NCBI GenBank assembly: GCA_017421885.1
Contig: JAFOHJ010000148.1
Coordinates: 1 to 10,971 of the forward strand
Length of the DNA: 10,971 bases
Direction: 5' to 3'
Source of the DNA: Clostridia bacterium
GTDB taxonomy: Bacteria > Bacillota_A > Clostridia > Oscillospirales > Butyricicoccaceae
The notes under the pieces were generated by a model. It was not told the DNA's origin. It ran no database searches and worked only from the letters and a program-made list of their open reading frames with translations. A program made the translations under genes and the position numbers. Within the stretch, counting starts at the first letter, position 1; each line of letters begins with the position of its first letter. This document shows, in pieces, positions 5,950 through 10,971 of this stretch.

Positions 5950-7842
5950 TTATTTGAGATTCATAGGTGTGAGAGCCAGATAGTCATCGAGTGTGCCGTC
6001 ATTGAGGCAGCATTCGATAATCTGTCGGCCGAGGGGATCAAGCTCGTCGGTCAGGAACTGGCTGATCTCTTCCTTGAAGAAGTCAACAAGAATCTTGGCA
6101 CCTGCATCATAGCCTTCCTCGCCCAGCTTGGACTGTGTTTCGGGACGCAGGAATGTCTGACGGATATACTGATTATCCACTTTCATATCAATGAGCGAAT
6201 ATCCGAACAGAGGGCAGCGAGCCGGTGTGAGGTGCTTCATCTTGATGATACCATTGTGGCGTGCAAGATACTCACGGCTGATCCATTCACTTACAAAACC
6301 AATCTTATATGCACCGATATGCTGGTTAGGGATCAGTACATTAAGTGTGTCGGGGCAGGCCATGATCTGCCTAAGCAGCATGTTGGCCTGAGTTACCTTC
6401 TTGCCTGTTGCAAAGGGCCAATAGGAACCTACACCCTCGCTCTTCATCTTGCTGCCGCCATCAACGATACTGGGGTTTTTGAAGCCTCTGGGCGAAACCA
6501 GTCTCCACAGCCATGCAAGTGCGGGAGGAACGACATGAAGAAGACCCATTACACCGTAATCAGGATGCTCAGCTGTCGAGGGGGGCATACGGACGCCGAA
6601 GCTTCTTACACCTACCTCCTGAGGTCCGAGAGGCACTATATTCTCGATCATGTCTCTGGGGATGATTACACGGGGATTTGTGCAGGGCTGACCGTTGGAA
6701 TCAAGCACATGCTCCCAAATAAGGCATGTCGCGCCGGGAACGCCTTCCATATTGAAAAACAGAAGAGGCCTGGAAGGGTGGATACAGATCTTTTCATAAG
6801 CGGGGCTGTTGCCATAAGCCTTCATGCTGTCCATTCTCAGGAACCAACCGTCTTCAGCATCCATGATTATGAGTTTGCCGGTTTCGGGAGACTGGATATT
6901 TGCATATGCAACCGCCATGTCGTCGGCAATAGGATGTATCTTACAGCTTTCGTTAAGATTAAGGAAGTATTTTTCGCCTGTAACAGTATGCTCGCCAAGA
7001 AGGATCCTACCGTCTGTATGGACCTGGAAGTCCTCAAGCATCTCACTCTTACCGCCTCCGGAAGCACCCTCATGCATGAATACAGTCTCATTCTCATAGG
7101 GTGTTTCCACCTTGGCTGCCGATGCATGGCAACAAACCCAATCCTCGTGTTCGCCTATATCGAGCAGCACTGAGAATACACCCTTCTTAGCCGAAGGACC
7201 GGGATAAAGATTGTATGCAAAAACCTCATGAAGATCATCTGTGCGGTTGTGAACAACTACCTGCTTGCCGTTAAAATGAGTATGACGGAAAGGCGGTGCG
7301 ACATAGATGATCGAACGGGGAACATAATTTTCATGAACCTCGTCGATGGGAATGAATCCCTGCATATTTGCAAGCGAAAGAGCAAAAAATGCGGCATTTG
7401 CAGGGCAGATCATGAGGCTTTCATAGCCATAAATGGAATCTCCGGCCTTAAAAGGCAGCAAAATAAGGCGCTGATCCTTAAGCCAGTCAAAAGTCTGCTT
7501 ACGCAGATCCTTAAAGTCATAGCCATAAAGCTCCTTGAACCTGGGCTTATCGGAAGGAAGATCATCGCCGATGACCATGGCATTGGGGTCTCTGCGGCGC
7601 ATATAATCTTCCATATAATTTACAAGAATACCGTTCTTGCAGCGGATTACCTCTGCCTCCTGAACCTTACCCTTGCCTACTATATTATAATGAACATCGT
7701 ATGTGGAAGAATGGGCAGGACCGAAGGACATCTCTTCCAGTTCTTCCTGACTTTCTACATAACCTATGGCTTTGCAACCCCTAAGTGCTTCCGTAAGATC
7801 CTCAGGAAGCACAAATCTATTGAAATAATCGTCTGTAAACAT
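5950..7842 (-). CDS. DUF4914-like protein with PEPCK/HPr-kinase-type P-loop, function unknown
   Basis: 630 residues, soluble, no signal peptide or membrane helix. I match it from memory to DUF4914, an uncharacterised family of about this length in Clostridia and some Bacteroidetes; this was not checked by search. The clearest motif is a P-loop at residues 258-268, EGASGGGKSEM, whose GxSGxGKSE pattern resembles HPr kinase/phosphorylase and, more loosely, the PEP carboxykinase loop GLSGTGKT, rather than ordinary AAA+ or ABC loops. Candidate metal or second-kinase acids follow at D307-D308 (IADDMA) and D328/E330/D331 (MDAEDGWFLRMD). Other striking groups are CCH at 237-239, FRHTH at 185-189, RSFGVRMPPS at 413-422 and YWPFATGKK at 474-482. 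A nucleotide-dependent kinase-like or carboxykinase-like role is inference; no substrate can be named. The start is M at 7842, not the ATG 15 bases upstream, because GGAGGGG lies between them. It has its own promoter and shares a convergent terminator with nnrE. Confidence 0.75.
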   Translation of the reverse strand: MFTDDYFNRFVLPEDLTEALRGCKAIGYVESQEELEEMSFGPAHSSTYDVHYNIVGKGKVQEAEVIRCKNGILVNYMEDYMRRRDPNAMVIGDDLPSDKPRFKELYGYDFKDLRKQTFDWLKDQRLILLPFKAGDSIYGYESLMICPANAAFFALSLANMQGFIPIDEVHENYVPRSIIYVAPPFRHTHFNGKQVVVHNRTDDLHEVFAYNLYPGPSAKKGVFSVLLDIGEHEDWVCCHASAAKVETPYENETVFMHEGASGGGKSEMLEDFQVHTDGRILLGEHTVTGEKYFLNLNESCKIHPIADDMAVAYANIQSPETGKLIIMDAEDGWFLRMDSMKAYGNSPAYEKICIHPSRPLLFFNMEGVPGATCLIWEHVLDSNGQPCTNPRVIIPRDMIENIVPLGPQEVGVRSFGVRMPPSTAEHPDYGVMGLLHVVPPALAWLWRLVSPRGFKNPSIVDGGSKMKSEGVGSYWPFATGKKVTQANMLLRQIMACPDTLNVLIPNQHIGAYKIGFVSEWISREYLARHNGIIKMKHLTPARCPLFGYSLIDMKVDNQYIRQTFLRPETQSKLGEEGYDAGAKILVDFFKEEISQFLTDELDPLGRQIIECCLNDGTLDDYLALTPMNLK

Positions 7843-7848
7843 CCGATT

Positions 7849-7855
7849 CCCCTCC
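7849..7855 (-). promoter_or_regulatory. Ribosome binding site that sets the DUF4914-like start
   Basis: GGAGGGG on the minus strand, six bases before the ATG at 7842. The upstream in-frame ATG at 7857 overlaps this site (ATGGAGGGG) and has no Shine-Dalgarno of its own, so the shorter protein is preferred. Confidence 0.85.
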
Positions 7856-7882
7856 ATTATATCATATTGATTTTATGGATCG

Positions 7883-7911
7883 ATTTTACCACGACACTTT
7901 AACGCGGTCAA
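7883..7911 (-). promoter_or_regulatory. Sigma-A promoter of the DUF4914-like gene
   Basis: On the minus strand, -35 TTGACC (7911-7906), 17-base spacer, -10 TAAAAT (7888-7883). Predicted start near 7876, giving a leader of about 34 bases with no obvious folded element. A second TATAAT at 7861-7856 lies too close to the start codon to be useful. Confidence 0.65.
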
Positions 7912-7983
7912 AGGATTTAACATTTCATTAATATTTTTCTCCTTATTGCCGATTTTAAAGCATCTTTTTTGTGATACACGCCG

Positions 7984-8006
7984 AAATTTCAATAGAAATT
8001 TGAAAT
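7984..8006. repeat. Short overlapping inverted repeats in an AT-rich intergenic stretch
   Basis: Two mutually exclusive AT-rich inverted repeats: AAATTTC (7984-7990) with GAAATTT (7995-8001), and ATTTCAA (7986-7992) with TTGAAAT (8000-8006). They sit between the guaB terminator and the DUF4914-like promoter, some 70 bases upstream of that -35 box. In such AT-rich DNA chance is likely. Apart from the promoter and terminator listed, I see nothing else in 7858-8094. Confidence 0.3.
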
Positions 8007-8046
8007 GTATATTTTCTTCAAAATAGAATCATCCTATAAATTTACC

Positions 8047-8079
8047 AAAAGAAAAGGCAGGATCCGAAGATCCTGCCTT
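8047..8079 (-). terminator. Rho-independent terminator after guaB
   Basis: On the minus strand, AAGGCAGGATC (8079-8069), tetraloop TTCG closed by C-G, GATCCTGCCTT (8064-8054): 11 perfect pairs, followed by TTTTCTTTT. The CUUCGG-type loop makes an unusually stable hairpin. It starts about 16 bases after the guaB stop. Confidence 0.92.
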
Positions 8080-8094
8080 GAAGCAAATATTCTA

Positions 8095-9573
<1,479 letters not shown>

Positions 9574-9627
9574 TTACCCCTCCATCTCTTTTATTGACGT
9601 TTGAAAGCCTTTAGATTTTTATAAATA

Positions 9628-9658
9628 TTAGGTCGAATTGTAAACCAATTCGGCCTAA
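9628..9658. promoter_or_regulatory. Large palindrome over the guaB promoter, candidate operator
   Basis: Two 13-base arms, TTAGGTCGAATTG (9628-9640) and CAATTCGGCCTAA (9646-9658), with a 5-base centre, complementary at 12 of 13 positions. On the minus strand the palindrome covers nearly the whole -35/-10 spacer, the -10 box and the expected transcription start near 9630. In minus-strand RNA the single imperfect pair is C-A, and no clear T run follows on that strand, so it is a poor terminator for ogg and better explained as a protein-binding site. The CCGAA core recalls the PurR PurBox core of Firmicutes, but the rest does not match well; the regulator is unknown. Confidence 0.6.
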
Positions 9659-9665
9659 ATGTCAA
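9637..9665 (-). promoter_or_regulatory. Strong sigma-A promoter of guaB
   Basis: Perfect -35 TTGACA (9665-9660), 17-base spacer, -10 TACAAT (9642-9637) on the minus strand. The -35 box begins one base after the ogg stop codon. The expected start near 9630 gives a leader of about 60 bases with no recognisable purine riboswitch. Confidence 0.8.
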
Positions 9666-9666
9666 C

Positions 9667-10533
9667 TCAGTTTTCCAATTTCGTACTTCTGACGAAATAA
9701 AAAATATATTGCTGCGCAATTCCGGCAAAATCGCCAAATGCACCTTTATCAAATGCGCCTTTGTAATAAGGAGCCGCTTTTTTCATCCATGTATCGACCG
9801 GAAACGCATCAAGCTTGCCCATGCCAAACAGAAGAAAACAGTCGGCCACCTTACGGCCTACTCCGTTAAGCTGCATAACGGCTTTTTCGGCATCACTGGT
9901 TGCCATCTTGTCGAGAGCATCAAAATCTATCCTGCCCTCTGCCACCTCTCTGGCCGCCGACAATATGTAAGGCGCACGATAGCCTGCCCTAAGCATGTCC
10001 AGCCCGTTTTCAGGCAGCTCTGCTATCCTCTCAGCCGAAGGGAAAGTCATATATCTCTCACCCTCAAACTCCACAGCCTCACCGTAGGCGCTGCACAGCG
10101 TTCCGACGATCTTCTGGATCCTGGGGATATTGTTGCACTGTGAGATTATAAATGAGCACAGAGCCTCCCAAGGCTCCTGTCGAAGAATCCTCAGCCCCAT
10201 GCCGTATTCTACCGCTCTACGTGTGAAATCATCGGTAAAAGTTGAGGCGATCTCGCCGTAATTACGATCAAGATCAAGATATCTGCGCCAGAAAGCTTCA
10301 AAATCTTCAGCAGTTCCCGATATGCAGAAATCCTCTCCCTCGCTCCATATCCTTGCTGCCCTGCCGCCGGCAACACCAACATATCCGCCCTTTGCCGAAG
10401 GCATCCAGCGGAAACACTGGCCGCAGTCAAAGGTATGGACAGGAGAAAACTTTTCGCCTCCAACAAGCCTGATATGATCTTTTTCTTCTATGATCTCGTA
10501 ATCCAGAGCTGATCTCTCCTCTTCTGCGGACAC
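9667..10533 (-). CDS. ogg: 8-oxoguanine DNA glycosylase/AP lyase, OGG1-like
   Basis: Base-excision repair enzyme that removes 8-oxoguanine paired with C and nicks the backbone by beta-elimination. 288 residues with the bacterial OGG1 layout: N-terminal domain with FDCGQCFRW at residues 35-43, SFIISQCNNIPRI at about 127-139 (matching the N-N-N-I segment that reads the opposite base), then the helix-hairpin-helix with catalytic Lys228 in LNGVGRKVADC and catalytic Asp247 in FPVDTW. All key residues are present. The first in-frame start is GTG at 10533, but it has no Shine-Dalgarno in its roughly 11-base leader; a GAGGAG inside the frame (10521-10516) points to CTG at 10506 as an alternative, which would remove nine residues. 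No ATG is available before the conserved domain. It has its own promoter, downstream of the tRNA terminator; its stop is one base from the guaB -35 box. Confidence 0.92.
   Translation of the reverse strand: MSAEEERSALDYEIIEEKDHIRLVGGEKFSPVHTFDCGQCFRWMPSAKGGYVGVAGGRAARIWSEGEDFCISGTAEDFEAFWRRYLDLDRNYGEIASTFTDDFTRRAVEYGMGLRILRQEPWEALCSFIISQCNNIPRIQKIVGTLCSAYGEAVEFEGERYMTFPSAERIAELPENGLDMLRAGYRAPYILSAAREVAEGRIDFDALDKMATSDAEKAVMQLNGVGRKVADCFLLFGMGKLDAFPVDTWMKKAAPYYKGAFDKGAFGDFAGIAQQYIFYFVRSTKLEN
10504..10521 (-). promoter_or_regulatory. Internal Shine-Dalgarno and possible CTG start of ogg
   Basis: GAGGAG at 10521-10516 is followed nine bases later by an in-frame CTG (10506-10504). The annotated GTG at 10533 is upstream of this site and would make it coding. 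Which codon is used cannot be settled from sequence. Confidence 0.35.
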
Positions 10534-10550
10534 ACTAAGATATTATATTT

Positions 10551-10580
10551 ATTATACCACTTCATTAAGCGAATGTTCAA
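10551..10580 (-). promoter_or_regulatory. Sigma-A promoter of ogg
   Basis: On the minus strand, -35 TTGAAC (10580-10575), 18-base spacer, perfect -10 TATAAT (10556-10551). Expected start near 10544, only about 11 bases before the GTG at 10533. Confidence 0.6.
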
Positions 10581-10590
10581 TAATAAAATC

Positions 10591-10631
10591 AATAAAAAGA
10601 AAAAAAGCACCGGATTTTCCGATGCTTTTTT
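10591..10631 (-). terminator. Rho-independent terminator of the tRNA unit
   Basis: On the minus strand, AAAAAAGCATCGG (10631-10619) pairs with CCGGTGCTTTTTT (10613-10601), 13 pairs with one G-U wobble, short loop, then more T-rich sequence (TCTTTTTATT). It begins five bases after the tRNA-Glu CCA end. Confidence 0.9.
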
Positions 10632-10635
10632 CTTC

Positions 10636-10710
10636 TGGTGACCCGTACGGGAATCGAACCCATGTTTCCGCCGTGAAAGGGCGGTGTCTTAGCCGCTTGA
10701 CCAACGGGCC
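10636..10710 (-). tRNA. tRNA-Glu (anticodon TTC)
   Basis: 75 bases including an encoded CCA. Acceptor GGCCCGT pairs with ACGGGTC (one G-U), discriminator A; three-pair D stem GTC/GAC; anticodon arm CCGCC-CTTTCAC-GGCGG with TTC in the centre of the loop; four-base variable loop; T arm ATGGG-TTCGATT-CCCGT. All arms fold. Besides translation, charged tRNA-Glu is the precursor for haem synthesis and, in many Firmicutes, for Gln-tRNA by transamidation. Confidence 0.97.
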
Positions 10711-10715
10711 AGAAA

Positions 10716-10792
10716 TGGTAGCGGCGGTGGGACTTGAACCTACGACCTGCCGGGTATGAACCGGATGCTCTAGCCAACTGAGCTACGCCGCC
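10716..10792 (-). tRNA. tRNA-Met (anticodon CAT)
   Basis: 77 bases with encoded CCA, five bases upstream of tRNA-Glu in the same transcript. Acceptor GGCGGCG pairs with CGCCGCT (G1-U72, also typical of the B. subtilis elongator tRNA-Met as I recall it); D stem GCTC/GAGC; anticodon loop TTCATAC. G1-U72 pairing and overall similarity favour elongator Met over initiator or lysidine tRNA-Ile, but the CAT anticodon alone does not prove it. Two blemishes: U27-C43 at the top of the anticodon stem and A51-C63 in the T stem do not pair. Confidence 0.93.
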
Positions 10793-10799
10793 ATTTCTG

Positions 10800-10836
10800 T
10801 TGTTCGCTTCGTTTTTCTCTCATGTCCTGCGAACAA
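10800..10836 (-). repeat. Inverted repeat in the leader of the tRNA transcript
   Basis: TTGTTCGC (10800-10807) and GCGAACAA (10829-10836) are perfect 8-base complements 21 bases apart. They would form a hairpin between the transcription start (near 10835) and tRNA-Met, so it may protect or present the 5' leader for processing. Role not known. Confidence 0.4.
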
Positions 10837-10841
10837 GATAG

Positions 10842-10870
10842 ATTATATAGCAACTATACCCTTTTGTCAA
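10842..10870 (-). promoter_or_regulatory. Consensus promoter of the tRNA-Met/tRNA-Glu unit
   Basis: Perfect -35 TTGACA (10870-10865), exactly 17 bases, perfect -10 TATAAT (10847-10842) on the minus strand. A full-consensus promoter fits a stable-RNA operon. Predicted start near 10835. Confidence 0.9.
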
Positions 10871-10970
10871 CACTTTTTTTCAAAAAATTTTCAAGATTTT
10901 TTTCACTTAAAATTCCTGCCTCACAAAGCCTCTCGCAGAGCGGTTTTCCTCCCTTTTCGTTAGCTCTGAG
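10854..10970 (-). CDS. Possible C-terminal fragment of an unidentified protein
   Basis: From the right edge a minus-strand frame stays open for 38 codons to a TAG at 10856-10854. The peptide is charged and helix-like (for example EAGILSEKNLENFLKK, ending KSVDKRV) and reads like a real protein tail, but an open stretch of this length can occur by chance. If real, the gene ends inside the tRNA promoter spacer, with the -35 box within its last codons and no terminator of its own before the tRNAs. No family recognised. Confidence 0.3.
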   Translation of the reverse strand, partial: LRANEKGGKPLCERLCEAGILSEKNLENFLKKSVDKRV

Positions 10971-10971
10971 A

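Noticed and set aside
5938..7173. 411-codon plus-strand open frame opposite the DUF4914-like gene
   Set aside because: Same register effect; it ends where the sense gene uses a TCA serine codon (7171-7173). It starts in the convergent terminator region and has no recognisable domain.
7843..7857. ATG at 7857 as start of the DUF4914-like protein
   Set aside because: It overlaps the GGAGGGG that serves the ATG at 7842 and has no ribosome site itself.
7856..7861. TATAAT on the minus strand just before the DUF4914-like gene
   Set aside because: Transcription from it would begin at or inside the ribosome site; a well-spaced promoter exists at 7883-7911.
7228..7902. 224-codon plus-strand frame over the 5' part of the DUF4914-like gene
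   Set aside because: Antisense shadow running through the minus-strand promoter and ribosome site; no motif.
7920..7945. AAGGAG followed by ATG-AAA-TGT-TAA on the minus strand upstream of the DUF4914-like gene
   Set aside because: Only three codons, and it lies upstream of the predicted transcription start, so it would not be in the mRNA.

Overview
The window looks like a piece of chromosome from a low-to-mid GC Firmicute of the class Clostridia, probably a gut Oscillospirales/Ruminococcaceae-type anaerobe. The evidence is Shine-Dalgarno sites rich in GGAGG, sigma-A promoters close to consensus, compact Rho-independent terminators after nearly every gene, and the mfd-to-PrsA-like-lipoprotein neighbourhood that is common in Clostridia. 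The genus assignment is inference. Most of the window is housekeeping. There is no insertion sequence, integrase, phage gene, CRISPR array, toxin-antitoxin pair or recognisable defence locus, and no gene-free stretch longer than 300 bases.

Left half, plus strand: (1) the 3' three quarters of mfd, cut by the window edge; (2) a 12-TM MFS transporter whose promoter lies on top of the mfd terminator; (3) a lipoprotein with a parvulin-like (PrsA/PpiC) domain whose two usual histidines appear to be replaced; (4) a single-domain NAD(P)H-hydrate epimerase (nnrE). A 13-bp perfect hairpin at 5902-5933 closes this arm and sits exactly between convergent genes.

Right half, minus strand (read from high to low coordinates): a possible C-terminal fragment of a gene at the window edge; a perfect TTGACA-17-TATAAT promoter driving a tRNA-Met(CAT)/tRNA-Glu(TTC) pair with encoded CCA ends; a terminator; an 8-oxoguanine DNA glycosylase (ogg) with an ambiguous start; guaB (IMP dehydrogenase) under a strong promoter embedded in a 13-bp-arm palindrome; a UUCG-type terminator; and a 630-residue protein that I match from memory to the uncharacterised DUF4914 family, with a PEPCK/HPr-kinase-like P-loop.

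Two genes serve DNA repair (Mfd for transcription-coupled repair, Ogg for oxidised guanine), one repairs damaged NAD(P)H (NnrE), and one feeds GTP synthesis (GuaB). They are mostly single transcription units rather than one operon. The most promising leads are the DUF4914-like P-loop protein, the palindrome over the guaB promoter, and the terminator/promoter/mini-ORF arrangement in front of the MFS gene.
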